A stretch of DNA of 64,000 nucleotides, taken from positions 16,002,322 through 16,066,321 of the forward strand of contig VDFB02000001.1 of the NCBI GenBank assembly GCA_007258455.2. Direction: 5' to 3'. A program made the position numbers and the translations under genes. The notes below the pieces were generated by a model. That model was given only the letters and a program-made list of their open reading frames with translations. It was not told the DNA's origin and made no database searches. Source of the DNA: Sequoia sempervirens (Eukaryota; Streptophyta; Pinopsida; Cupressales; Cupressaceae). Positions within the stretch are counted from its first letter, which is position 1, and every line of letters begins with the position of its first letter. Of this stretch, positions 26,419-38,690 are shown one piece after another.

Positions 26419-27284
26419 GTCAAAGCGATGATGGAGATGCCTCCTCCAAAAAATATCAGCTAGCTTAGATTATTACAGGGAAGGTTTCAATCCATCAGGA
26501 GGTTCATCATAGAATTGGATGATAAAACCCACCACTTAAACCACTTGATCCACAAGAATGTGCCTTGTAAGTGGGATGAGAACTGTGAAGCAACCTTCAA
26601 TCAACTCAAGCAATATCTGATGTCACCACCAATACTAGTACCACCAACTAAAGGAAAGCCATTAATACTTTACATTGTAACATCTGAGATATCTTTGGGA
26701 GCTTTATTGGCACAAGAAGATTTGTAGGAATGGAAATAGCAATCTATTATATCAGCAGGACCTTGAATGGTTATGAGATCAACTACAGTTTTCATAAGAA
26801 AGATTGTTTAGCAATAGTATTTTCTACCCAACAACTCAAACATTACATGTTGGCTCGCACCATCAAACTCATCACTAAAATTGATCCATTAAAATATCTA
26901 CTCAGAAAAGTTGCCCTAACAGGAAGAGTAGCTAAATGGGTTATGATATTGAGTGACTTTGACATCTAGTACATTGACGGAAAGGCCATCAAGGGTCAAG
27001 CCATAGAAAATCAACTAGCTGAAGCACCATTGAATGAAAATCATCCAATGAATATTGAATTTCTAGATGTTGATATCCTTACAATATCTACACAACAATG
27101 TATTTTGTACTTTGATGGCTCTTATACACAACATGGATCAGGTACAAGAATCTTGTTTATCTCACCACAAGGACATACCATTCCCATGTTCTACAGATTG
27201 ATGTTTCCATGTACCAACAACACAACTAAATACAAAGCATTAATAATTGGAATCAAAGTAGTAGTCAAGTGGAAGATCACAGAG
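26419..27284 (+). pseudogene. Tat-type Ty3/gypsy pol remnant, copy 2, first part
   Basis: Same content and same left breakpoint as 9979-10845: RT end (EMPPPKNI), RNase H region with SEISLGALLAQED and SRTLNGYEINYSFHKKDC, and the start of the second RNase H (CILYFDGSYTQHGSGTRI). Reading stops at KWKIT because element 1 is inserted here. The remainder resumes at 46172. The last four bases (AGAG, 27281-27284) are the left target duplication of element 1. Confidence 0.9.
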
Positions 27285-28219
27285 GGGTAAGTACACCAAG
27301 ATGGTTCCCAAAAAGCGAGCTTAAGTGGCCACTTTTTTTTTCTTTTTTTTTCTGAAATTAGGAAATACTGACCTTGGACATGAAATTGAGGATAGTTACA
27401 CTCAAAATTTTTAGATGGAACAAAAACAAGGATTTAAGTGCTCTGAGTCTACTTTCTAAACTATTAATTTATTTTGAAAATGGTTGAGATTAAGGGGTTC
27501 AAAAGAGGGACATACAAAAATTGGTGGTATTTTGGTTAGAAAACATAACATAGCAACTCTTGTACGACCTGAGCACAGTGAACTTTTTTGTAGTATTTTA
27601 AAATCACAACAGTGAAAAGTTAGCTAACAGTATCTAGTTGATGCACAATTTTTCTTATAATTTTTTAATGAATATTTGATTTTTTACTAATTTTCTAAGT
27701 GGGTAGTTCCTGAAAAGCGGGATTTTGGCCGTGCTCCCCCTAAATTTTTTTGAAGGTAATTGATTTTTTTTTTAAAATGTAGAATAGAGTCTAGTCTCTA
27801 AAAATGTAATCTATTTGAAATTTTGATGAACGGTTAATTTATAATGAAAAAAATCCAAACACTTCTTTTTGGCAAAAAAGAGACACACAAACAAACGAAA
27901 TTATGGATGAAAGGCTTAACATTGTTAAAAAGTGAAAAAAATTACATTGTTGGATAGCTAACAGAGAACCTAACATTACCCATGTGTTTTCTTTTGTCGA
28001 TATTGAACCAAATGTAATCATGATGGTGAGCACGAACCCGATTATGTGAAAAAATTGTAGAATTTGCAAAAATATGTCTCTGGTCATTGGAAATGCCCTC
28101 CAACCCTCTGGGTTGGTATTCGAAGGCAACTACCAATCTAAGGCCCAGGGATTCCCAAAGAAAATTATAACGCACTCGCGTTATAACGTGTGTTATTTCC
28201 TAGTTTTGATCTCGTTATG
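27285..28219. other. Element 1 left terminal region
   Basis: Terminal repeat followed by non-coding sequence that weakly matches the left end of element 2 (CTTAAGTGG near the tip; CTAMTTTCTAAACTA about 170 bp in). At 28168-28196 is a palindromic motif, TAACGCACTCGCGTTATAAC, whose relatives lie near the right end (46079-46110). Confidence 0.6.
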
Positions 28220-30148
28220 TGTTGTAGGTCTATCGGCAGGACTCTTTCATTGTCTCTGTGACTGAGGAGGGACCTATTGACAGGAGTTTGTACCATCAAA
28301 ATGAGATCTTATCAATTTCCATATTTCTCCTCGACCAAAAACATATGGTGCTCTTCGGCTAGAGGTTTTTCTTTGTTGTAATGTCATGGAAAACTCTTGT
28401 AGTCTTGTCGACAAGCACATTAAGGGTTCACTTCGGCCAAAGGTTGTTGCTTCGATGAAATGTCATAGCAAGTCTTTCATGTCTTATCGACTTGTGAAAA
28501 TTTTTATTTCGGCCAAGCCAAGGGATTTCAGGGTGAGGTTTCACCAAATATTTTTGGTCTCACTGATAGGGCACAAAGGGTTTCTATTGGAGGACTGTGT
28601 TGGTATAAGAATGGATTTGTCTCGGCGATAGAGTTACTGCTTTCGATATAAGGTTTTAGCGAGGTGTATATGTCTCACCGATGAAGCACGAAAGGTTTAT
28701 TTCAAATGGCTTTCGGTGAGAGGTTGGTTGTGTCTCATCGATCAAGTGTGGATTTGGGTTGCTTTGGTATGACATAATGTAATCTCCAAGAGGTCTCCCC
28801 GACATTCATATGTCTCACCGATACACAAGATGAAAGGGAGCATCTTGGTAGGAGTTAAAGCTTTCAAAATAATGTCTCAGCGAGTGACCTCTAGTCTCAC
28901 TGATAGTATACATATGGACTCTGTCGGTATAAAGGTAATGTTGTCTTGGTGAATAGGTGTGAGCTTGGGGCTCTCGGTATAACAAGGAGAATTCTATATA
29001 ATGTCTCCTCGATAGTTGAAGGTCATAGTGACACACAAGATGAATAAAGGGCTTTCAGTGAAACACAATGTAGTCTATGTGAGGTCTCTCCAATATCACA
29101 GGGTCACGACAAAAGCAAAAGAGGAAAAAGAAATGCATCTTGGCGAGAGTGTGATCTTGTCTTAGTGATAGAAATGGATCATGGGTATTTCGGTAAGACT
29201 AAGTGCTTTAGAATGTGTCTCACCGAGTGCCTCCAGTCTCACCGACATTGAACAATGGGATTCTACCGAAGGTTTATTGGCATAAGGTCATGTAGTCTTG
29301 CCAAGCCCCTTCTATCACTGGTCGGTAAGACATGTATCATTCAACAACACCACATGCTGAAGACATAACTCCTAGTGATACATCATTCAAAGCTAGTCGA
29401 TGAAATAATGCGATTGGTAAGACCTCACCCTAAAGTCTTGATGCAAGAGCATCCAGTGGTGTAAGGGCAATCTTACATCACCCAAAAATAGTTAAATTTC
29501 AAGTTTATCATTTTTTAGATGTTTTACATTTTTGAATACCCTTTTCATCATAATAAAATTCCCAATTTATGATTTTTATTTTCTATTCCTAGGTTGAAAG
29601 ATATTGCAATTTTAGTTTCCCAAATTTGCACCTAAAAATCTTTTGAGTTGGATTTGCGGCACTTAGAGTTTTTGGAATGGCCCTGAAACTTGCCAAAATT
29701 GGTGTAGCAGATGTCGAGCGTGTTCTTGACTTTGAGACATTTCCAATAGTTCAAATGGTTCACGAATCGGAGCCCAATATCAAAAGTTATGGCCCTGATA
29801 AGTTGGCGCACTTTCTAGAAGATACAATTGCAAATATTCTTTTGAAATTTGAACTTCAAGTTGTAATTTTTGGCACCAAACCACCTAAAATCAAATTTTA
29901 ATGTTGTTTTGGCTCCAAACTAAAGAAGAGCTCTATTTATGGGTGGGTTTCTTGTATTTTTGGGTAACGTTTTGGGGGACAAGCTCACATATTGCGAAAG
30001 GGTTATTCCATAGCTTTTTGTAGCTTGCATGTGTTGTACAACTTGGGGATTTGAGATCCTCTACATGTAAGAAGCTCCATTTTCTGAATAATAAAATTAT
30101 TGTCTTGTTTGTGGGTTATTTTCTATGTCTTGAGTTGTGCCCTCATCA
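28220..30148 (+). mobile_element. 5' LTR of an inserted Ty3/gypsy element
   Basis: Ends in TCA at 30148, two bases before a perfect tRNA-Met primer site. The right part has LTR promoter features: CTCTATTTATGG near 29930 and an AATAATAAAATT poly(A)-like signal near 30087. The 28380-29420 part is filled with variants of TCTCACCGAT and CTTTCGG. The left edge (TGTTGTAGG at 28220) is my best guess; no target duplication was found. Confidence 0.55.
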
Positions 30149-30150
30149 AG

Positions 30151-30162
30151 TGGTATCAGAGC
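30151..30162 (+). promoter_or_regulatory. tRNA-iMet primer-binding site
   Basis: TGGTATCAGAGC, complementary to the 3' end of plant initiator methionine tRNA, the usual primer site of plant LTR retrotransposons. It sits two bases after the LTR end. Confidence 0.9.
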
Positions 30163-30260
30163 GGGTTTTCTTGAGCGTGTGGACAGATCGTCAATCGTGA
30201 GGCAGTTCACACCAGGACCATGGTTGTGGGTCGAGGTCAAGAAAGATTCCTCCAAGAGTT

Positions 30261-31026
30261 ATGCCTGGTAGGCGTGGTGGTGCTAGAGGTGGTCGAGGTG
30301 GCAGAAATGTTGGTGGAATAGATGCACTGGCAGCCCTCCAAAGATAGATTGATGTGTTATAAGAGCAGGTGAGAAGAGGGTTAAACCTGAGGGAGGAAAG
30401 TGAGGATGAAGGAGAGGAAGAACATTCAAATGCAGAAGAGGAAGAAGAAGTAATTGATCAAGACCAAATGTGGCTAATAAGGGCCATTTCAAAGATCGAG
30501 AAAAGACCCAAAGCAGAAGTCCCTAGTTATTTCAGAAGTCTGAACTTGGAAGAGTTGATCAACTGGATCAATGAGCTAGAAAAATATTTTTAGTATGAGG
30601 AAATAGAGGACCCAGATCGGGTTAAGTTTGTGAAAATGAAGCTGAAGGTCCATGCCAGTATTTGGTGGAAAGAGGTCCAGTTGGAATGAAATCAAAGAGG
30701 AAAAGTCAACATCACCAGATGGGATCTCATAGTAGAGAAACTAAAGAAGCGGTTCATACCAGTGGACTACGAGTTAGATCTATTGAAGAAATTGCAAGGG
30801 TTGAAGCAAGGAAGCAGATCTGTGAAAGAATATACTGAATATTTTCACAAGATAATCATTAGAATGGGCCATACAAAGGCCAACAAGGAGAAGGTAGCTC
30901 AATATCTTAATGGGTTATGACCGAGAATTCAGGAGGAGTTAAGCCTTGTCAGAATGACCACCATTGAGGATGTGTATCAGTTTGCTCTAAAGGTGGAAGA
31001 GAAGCCAGAATATAGGCTTATATCAG
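30261..31026 (+). pseudogene. gag: Ty3/gypsy gag remnant
   Basis: Starts MPGRRGGARGGRGG, an RG-rich N-terminus, then an acidic segment (EESEDEGEEEHSNAEEEEE), then the retrotransposon Gag domain: ASIWWKEVQLE, ITRWDLIVEKLKKRFIP, ELDLLKKLQGLKQGSRSVKE, and [13 protein letters not shown]. Stops interrupt it at several points, including inside ALQR*IDVL* and after YLNGL. The zinc knuckle, protease, RT and RNase H that should follow are missing; the sequence passes straight into integrase. Confidence 0.85.
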
Positions 31027-31301
31027 CCCTTACCTATACCAGAGAGGCCATGGGAGGATATAAGTATGGACATTGTTCTTGGTTTGCCAAGGACACAACG
31101 AGGGAATGATTCAATTTTTGTGGTGGTTGATAGGTTTTCAAAGATGGAACATTTCATTCCATGTCAGAAGACCCATGATGCAGTCCACATTACTGACTTG
31201 TTCTTCAAAGAGGTGGTGAGGCTACATGGTTTGCCAAAGAGTATTATTTCAGATCGTGACACCAAATTTGTGGGGTACTTTTGGAGGACCTTGTGGAAGA
31301 A
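31027..31301 (+). pseudogene. Ty3/gypsy integrase core fragment, cut by assembly gap
   Basis: The frame reads [20 protein letters not shown], then [32 protein letters not shown] and [19 protein letters not shown], the chromovirus-like integrase core with two of the catalytic aspartates (MDIVLGL and SDRDTKF). No stop occurs within this piece. The fragment ends at the 100-N gap, so the third acidic residue and the C-terminus cannot be seen. Confidence 0.9.
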
Positions 31302-31401
31302 NNNNNNNNNNNNNNNNNNNNNNNNNNNNNNNNNNNNNNNNNNNNNNNNNNNNNNNNNNNNNNNNNNNNNNNNNNNNNNNNNNNNNNNNNNNNNNNNNNN
31401 N
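31302..31401. other. Assembly gap (100 N)
   Basis: Exactly 100 N, the conventional size for a gap of unknown length. ORFs reading through it are artefacts. Confidence 0.98.
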
Positions 31402-32402
31402 CTCTCCCGCTCTCTCTCTCTCAACTCTCCCTCTCCTATGTTGGAAAAGTATGTCTCAATCCCATAGGCTAAAATCTCTCTTGGAGCCAAGTCGGTGTGA
31501 CATATTCTATGTTTGGCTGACGAGAAAATGTATAACCTTATGTTTTGTGTAGGTCGCTTTGACCTTGTAGAAGTCTTGCTGAATAGTTACACATTGGAGT
31601 CTTCAGTGTGACATGTTGTGTTCATTATGTTCTCTTATTGCATGGAGATCTCTGGCCGACAAGCCATACATATCGTTTATCAAGGAGACCCTTGGTTGAC
31701 AGGCTTAGTTTGGGAAGAATCCTTAGCGATGAAGAAAGGTCTCACCGATGGGGGAAATCTTGGAGTCTTTGCATTGACATGATGACTTCGGTATGAAGTC
31801 TCAGCGGCCGATGGAGAGTCTCACCGATGATGAGGGGTCTTCAGTATAACTCTTGGCGAACTTTGGTCTCAGGGTAACTTGGAGAACTTAGTAAGAACTC
31901 TTAGTGAAGAGTGGTATGTCTCGCTGATAGCATTTTCTTGGTGTCCTCGAAGTAACATGTGATGGCTCGGTAAGAAGTCTTGCCAACCATTTGGTGCTTG
32001 ATGTAACTAAAGTTGTCTCAGTGTGAAGTCTCAGCGATGAACGAAAGTATTGTCAACTGCTAATCACTTCAGAGAAACTCTTTGAACCTTGGTATGATCT
32101 CTTGGTGAAATATGATAGTCTTACTGATGTAAGTTCTATTGTCTATGTGACTTTTGAACCTCGGTATGAAGTCCTGGCGAAAACGATGAGTCTCACCGAC
32201 TGGTGGATGCACACGGATTAACAGGAAGGCTCGGCGTGAGGTCCTAGCAAGAGTGATAGTCTTGCCAAAGGGATACCTGAAGCCAATGCAATGGGTGAAC
32301 TTGATATAACCTCTTGTCGATTGTAAGGAATCTTGGTGATATCAAATGCTGACTGTGTTGGCATCGGGGAGACACAGACAGTGTCTCACTAGTATGCCAA
32401 CA
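31402..32402 (+). mobile_element. LTR-like segment rich in TCTCACCGAT motifs
   Basis: Opens in CT-rich sequence at the gap, then TGTTGGAAAAG at 31439 and ends ATGCCAACA at 32402, a TG...CA pair. The interior has many TCTCACCGATG, GTCTCAGCG and GGTATGAAGTC variants, like 28380-29420. A compact inverted pair, TGTTGGCATC and ATGCCAACA, lies at 32356-32402. Its end does not match the end of the 5' LTR, so it may come from a different, related element. Confidence 0.45.
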
Positions 32403-35164
32403 TAGCTTGACATGGTTATTGTAACACGAGCATGTTATTAACTAGTAGAGATATGTTCATTTAGGATTAAATAATGCACTCACGTTATCACTAAAATGGT
32501 AAAAAATCACAGTATACCCATGATGTTGGCCCACATTCTGCATATTCTCCTAGTTTTGCACATGCTTTGACAAAAAGTAGCTTTTTGGTGATTGAGTGAA
32601 GTGTGCATGCAAGATTTTGAGATTCCATCACCATTTCAGGAAATAGCAGAGTTTTCACATTGAGAGGCATATAGTGTCAATTCAAGCTTGAATTATATTG
32701 ATAATTGATACACAATTGAAATTTAGAGGGGAAGAAGCTTTTGAAGAAGTCAAATTTTTGAGGCATTTGAGGAAGGAAGAAGCAAAGGCTGCATAATTGG
32801 GCAGAACTCCTCTATTTGAAACTTTTATTTTATATGTATGTGAAATATTTGTACATTTTCTTTCATTCTATTATGGCTTGCTTTCATTTTTGTTGTTTAG
32901 CTTATTCCATGTTGATCAAATTGTTTTTCTATGATGCAATATCAGATTTCCAAGCCACTCAACAACATCATTTCTTTAGGGAACTTCCTTCCAAAATCAA
33001 GAAAGAGTAAAAGATCAATTTATACAAACTTTGACAAATTCATCCAAAACTACTTTTCATTCAACCAAAGTCCATTTATTTCATTTCAAGTTATAAGTTT
33101 ATTAGTAGCCAATTCACCATCTCCATATAGCAAACCATTTTTAGAATCAACTTTCAACTTTTTTCTTGTCATAAACAGTACAACAATCACTCATCAACTC
33201 AACTTACCCCTTCAAGGGAAAAATAATCAAACACCTCTATTCCTTAGACCTGTAATCAAACATCATCCCATCCATTTAAGATATCTTTGCTCAAATCAAC
33301 ACATCCATCGTCCTATCTTCACTTAAACACCATTTGTAACAACAACAAGCATCATTAGTTTAACACTATCACTAGACCTTTAAGATACCAATTTCATCAT
33401 GTTTTGATTTTAATATTCCAATATATGAGTATAGACACATCTGACTACTTTGGATTCAAGAAACCATTGGCATTTATTGGAAACATATTCCCAAATCATC
33501 AAATCTTTCACAATCTACCTTCAAAACATTACCAAGCATAGACACAACTATGGCATCACAAATGAGACTGCTCCTATGCACTTAACAACATTCCTTTCGT
33601 TGTTTCTACATATTCTCTATTTTTAGCAAACAATGTCAAATATCTCTAGGAGGTCAACATTCCATCTAATTGGGTGATTCATTTTCTATCATAATGAATT
33701 TACACAATCCCAATACAGATTCTTAGGCCTATTTTGATCCTTTTCAACATACTATAAAAGTTTATACACTTATTTCACAAAACAGAGTAGAACCAACATG
33801 CTATCTACTGGTAAAAACCCTTAAATAGGTCAATTTATCAAATAAATTCATCATAGAACTACTCACTAATCCACCAAACCTAAAAATAGTCTTAGACCAT
33901 GCGTAGAAACTCACAAATAAACAAGTTTCAAGATGGGAAATGCTCATCAATACACAAAATCAGTAAACATTTGATTGTAGGGTGAAAACACACCAACCAT
34001 GAGGGTTTCTTTAATGAAACATTTGAAAAACCTCTAATACTCTTCCCAACAATTGAGACATGATTCATTATGTCTGGAAATTATTTTGAAATCATTTCTA
34101 AGCTCCTCTACATGTTGTTTCTTCAAACCCTACTTGAAAACACCATTTTTTTTAATGAGAAAATTCAGAATTTTGTTCATGCAACAGTATCCCAACTTCT
34201 TATTTCTATTTGCCCCTACCAGACACATCTTCACATTGAAAAGACACTAAATATGATCCATTCCACTGACCTACTAGCCCTACATTGGTGGAATGGCTAA
34301 GAATCACTTTTTAGACCCTCTCAACAATTCTAAGGAAACCACAGACCGAGACTTAGGAAACTAAGTTCAAATTAGATTGATTATTTGAATTACAATTCCT
34401 ACAACTTTCAAGAATGAAAGAAGTCTCTTTCCCTGATAAGAATCAAATCTTAGAACATGCTTCAATTACTATGCAACCTGAAAACAAGAATAGAAAAGGT
34501 TTCCAAAATAACTGAGTAGAGGTTTTTTAATGAATTTTTATGGATTTTTGGGATAGAAGATCTTCCTTTCTCGAGCTTACAATTCTTTTTAAAGGTTTCT
34601 AAATTAGTTGAAATAACTACCTCTTCATCTTCATCAACCCATCCTTGCCCTTCCACAAAAAATACTCTTCACCTTCCTGCTTTTGTGCAATTTTACATTT
34701 TTACAATAATTGACAACTTTTGTTATAAAAAGCAACTTTTCAATAATATCACCTAGTGACCTATTTCATGGTGAAAATACATTGACATTCATCATGTAAT
34801 GACCTTCACTCATCATATTTACTTGAAAATTACAAATTGAACAAATTATCCTTTTGAAGGAATTTCATGACCTAGGTGCTCCTGCACCAATTTGTCATGT
34901 TACAACCTTACATTGTCAATGGACATTTTAAATCACACAATTTGATACACTTTCCTATTACATTTTTAAACCACATCTCTTTGAGGCATTTTGTTAAATT
35001 TAACAATTGACTTTCTTTGTGTATGCTTCCAAAGCTATCATTGAGTTATTTTGTCAAACAGTTATACAAACCAGCTTTCATTGACTTTCTTTGTGTATGC
35101 TTCCAAAGCTTTCAATTAGTTAATTTGACAACTTAGCACTTTTTGCACAGGCAAAATTATTCGT
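32403..35164. other. Element 1 interior without recognisable gene
   Basis: AT-rich sequence with short ORFs lacking protein signatures. GTGCTCCTGCACCA near 34875 matches the end of the small solo LTR at 40671, so part of 33-34.9 kb may be a relative of it, but I could not find its start. A 29-bp direct repeat (CTTTGTGTATGCTTCCAAAG core) occurs near 35010 and 35085. An intron or promoter of the transposase gene may lie here. Confidence 0.4.
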
Positions 35165-38100
35165 CATGCCAAAGAAATGAACTGTTAAAATGAAAAAACT
35201 AACAGATGATTAGCTCCAAGCCATCAAAGATAAAGAGAAAAAATGGATGAGGAAATTTCATGAAAAGCAAAATTGGGAACAATTGATGAAAACAAGCCAA
35301 TTGAAGAGGAACCTCAACTGTCAAAAAGAGAAAAGAAATTGACAAAGGGCATGAATGTGAAAGAGTCGTGCTAGGGGAGATGCAGATACCATAGTTGGAG
35401 ACACACCATCTACTGCAAGGGAATACAAAGGGACAAAATTAAGCACAAGCGAATATGCAGGGACACCATCTACCACAAGTGAGTATGGTTGGACACCATC
35501 CACCACATCTGAAGTTGAGAGTACATCATCACTCAAAGTTGAGGAACAAGGTTTGCCATCATCCCCACATGAACCTCAAGGTATGTCTTCTATTTCACCC
35601 TCGATTGAAGGTATGCAATCTATCCCACCTCAATTAAATATTGATGAAATTGCTAATGTTGAGATGTATGTACCTAAGAGAACACCACCTAGAATTTTGC
35701 GTAGAAAGCCAAAGTTTTTGATTAATATTGATGAGGATATTTTGCAGCACATGGAAGGTAAGATTCCATAACACACTTGTGGAAGATATGCTGATAAGTT
35801 TTGGAAAATGTTCTTTGAAAGGATAAATGAGACTGCAAGATGTCAACTATTTGTTCAAATGATGTGGGGTTTAAAGTACAAAAACATCATGAAGACTCTT
35901 GGGTTGAGAACATCGAATGCATCAAGTGAAAACACTATTAATCGATGCTTATGATAGTTTGGGTAAGACCTCATGCCCAAAGGATAGTAATGTCACCTGA
36001 CATGTCATTACATTGACTTTGGTAAGCTATCAAACAAAGAGATATCACCTCATTAAAAAGACAAGTGAACAAATGGGAATTAGTAGAAAAACTTTATCAA
36101 ACATCATTCAAAGGTGGAAAAGAATTGAGGGCACCAATTCAAATGAATTATGGGCATTCTCGGGGAGACTGCCACACAAAGATAAAAAAATTGTTGAAGC
36201 ATTGAGAACACTAATTGAAGATTATTGGAAGAATAATACAAGGCCATCTCTGAATCAAAGGGATGTCATAAGAAGGAGAATCGGTAGTCGAAACCATGAG
36301 CCACATCCAAAGAATTTTTTGGATACGAATCAAACCCAATTTTTTCATAAATTTCAAAACTCTTTTCCTAAAATTAGTATTTCTCAAAGATTTTTTGAAA
36401 TGATTAAACATTTTTATGTCAAGATAAATCACACATGCACGACTTGTTGCTGTAAACTACATATTCAATTCTGTAACCATTATGAAGTTTATTGTTCTAT
36501 ATGTTTACTTTTGTATACTATTGATGTTTTGTAGGTTTGTGGCATAGAAGCCCCACCAAAATCTTTGAGAAAGTTCTTATCAAAAAATTTATGTGAAATA
36601 GAGGATGGAAAAATATTCTATAGGATAGCATGCTTGGATGGTTCATGCGAGTGTTGCAGTGGCTTGCAACGAATACTAGTATGTGAACATATGGAAAGCA
36701 CATATGAGGCGGGACAAAAACTAGTAGAGTTCGGGAAGTATAAAATAGTGGCATATGCTACAAAAGATGGGTCTAAAGCAAAAAGGTTTGAGTTGGTTAT
36801 TTAGAAGATTCCAGTGTATCAGTTCATGTCCATGTTTTTTGAGAATCTAGTGTATGAGTATGCAAGGCATACCCATAGAGCCCGATGGCTGGACACACAA
36901 TTCAAGCTATCCAAGAAAACCTTTTCACTTGGTAGCATAGTATCGATGGTTGAATTTGCAGAGAACTATACTCTACAGCCATAGCGTGAGGTGCAGTCAC
37001 AGTATTACAAATCCACACAGGTTTTGATATTTTTGCACATAGCATTCATACATGTAGCTAAAAGTACAGAGGACGAAAGGAAGGTATTGAGGGAGTATCA
37101 CTTTTATATTAGTGATGATCACACACATTCTGCAAAGTTCATGCAAGGTTGCTTCCAGATGTTCTACAATCATTTGGCTTAGAGGGGCATATCATATGAT
37201 CAACATATAATATGGTCAGATAACTGTGTAACACAGGTCAAGAACACGCGCATGTTCTACTGGTTGTGCAAGATGCATCTCACTACATGTGCTCAACATA
37301 TGTGGAAATTTTGTGAGGCTAGACATGGAAAAGGAGAGCATGACGATGTAGGAGCATGCATGAAAAGAGTATTAGCATGAGAAGAGTTAAAGTATAAAGA
37401 TATTGCATAGTTGATAGATGCAAGGTCAATCATCGATTGGTGTAATGGTTCTATGGGTCTAGGTAATGAAGGTACGTCTTCAGTTTGAAGATTTTTTTGT
37501 TGATGGATGATACTAACATTGCACCATATGAGGATTGTTGTACACTAACAGGATCAAGTGAGTTGCACTCTTTCCTTAGCTCAAATGCAGGTTCATGGAG
37601 TATCGATACATGTGAGATGGCATGCTTTTGTTCTTCATGTACAATGCAAGCCTGAAATGATTGTGAGTTAGGGGAGTGGGTTGACAAATGGTTGAAAAGC
37701 TATCTTATCCCACTTCACACATATCACCCTCCAATGGCATTGGAACTAATACAGATGGAATCATCGGTCGACTTTGACCATGTATCGGATCTAGTTCAAT
37801 CAGGTAATATATCTACTTTCTTAGTATTTGAAATTCCATATTGTTATCTTACTTTGTACTGTATTCATAATGTTGACTAATTTCAAGAGATATGTCACTC
37901 ATATAAATGTAGGGCATGTTTATGTAGTTATTGTAGATGAAGATAATGAAGCGGGTACAGACTATTACTTGTGTCGTTGTGATGAGGCAAAAAAGAAATT
38001 GGAAGCCCCAATTATAGATGGAGAAAACATTGAATACCCTGCAGGCTTAGTTGTTGTTACTGGAACATGGTAGAGAAGGTACCCACAAGAGAGTGTTAAA

Positions 38101-38298
38101 CATTGGTTGTTTGAGGAATTTGATATGCATCGTAAGATTCTTCATTACTCAAACATTTTCATGTCATCCAATGTTCGTTTGAGAAAATATGGGGGTAGGC
38201 CTTTGAACAAGACCTTGTGGAAGGTCTGTGAGTTTGACCATGAGGCAATACTTGACACAATAAAGAGTAGAGTAGACCTAGATGGTTCATTGGATTAA
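35165..38298 (+). pseudogene. Element 1 DDE-like transposase gene (decayed, spliced)
   Basis: Exons in changing frames give a protein of about 850 residues. The lysine-rich N-terminus (MKKLTDD, KDKEKKWMRKFHEKQ) is followed by a low-complexity region (TPSTTSEYG repeats, 35395-35560), then ILRRKPKFLINIDEDILQHM and MGISRKTLSNIIQRWKR (helix-turn-helix-like, 36075-36125). A cysteine cluster (CTTCCC, 36437 on; CLDGSCECC, 36632 on) and a catalytic-type region follow: EFAENYTLQPQ (36952), HFYISDDHTHS (37102), IIWSDNCVTQVKN (37207) and HGKGEHDDVGACMKR (37324). Then come SSNAGSWSIDTCEMACFCSS and WVDKWLK. The end reads WKVCEFDHEAILDTIKSRVD to a stop at 38296. A clean intron lies at 37804-37912. Several stops make it inactive. 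DDE assignment and Sola-like affinity are inference from motif pattern and 4-bp targets. Confidence 0.75.
37804..37912 (+). other. Intron of the transposase gene
   Basis: CAG|GTAATATAT donor and AAATGTAG|GGCATG acceptor, 109 bp. It joins the VQSG reading frame to GHVYVVIVDEDNEAG, which has a counterpart GHIFVVVALQGNEE in element 2. A shorter GT-AG intron at about 36488-36536 is also likely. Confidence 0.65.
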
Positions 38299-38690
38299 TT
38301 TGTAAGTATATGCACAACAGTTCTTATTAATTTATACTTGTATCCACGTTAGTTTGGTTGATGCCAATGCTATCATCTTATTTTACTTTGTGTATTTGTA
38401 TGTAACCAGACAAACATTGATTGGTGTCCCCTTGCATAAGATGCAGATTTATGAGCCATCCAAGAGAATCTCAAGCAGAAAAGCAATGCAACATCCCTAT
38501 TTGATAATCTTGACAAATCTCAATTATGGTTTTAAGCCATTAAAAAAGTGCGTGTGAAGCTTGATGAGGAAATTTCAAGTTTTTCATTTGAATTTAACCT
38601 TATCATGACCACCTATGACATAGACATTATAAGAGAATCTCGAATTTCAATAAATTCTATTCATAAGAGCATAGAAAAGGTAGTGAACTC
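38299..38690. other. Non-coding 3' flank of the transposase gene
   Basis: No coding signature; leads into the satellite array. Confidence 0.4.

Noticed and set aside
29677..29901. 74-codon ORF just upstream of the primer-binding site
   Set aside because: It lies inside the LTR and shows no motif; likely chance.
30283..30492. Minus-strand ORF over the gag region
   Set aside because: Shadow of the acidic and RG-rich gag segment on the plus strand.
31066..31552. ORFs reading through the N gap
   Set aside because: The unknown stretch joins unrelated sequence; only the part before 31302 is real integrase.
32816..34300. ORFs of 60-130 codons in the element 1 interior
   Set aside because: Low-complexity, no conserved counterpart in element 2, no domain signature.
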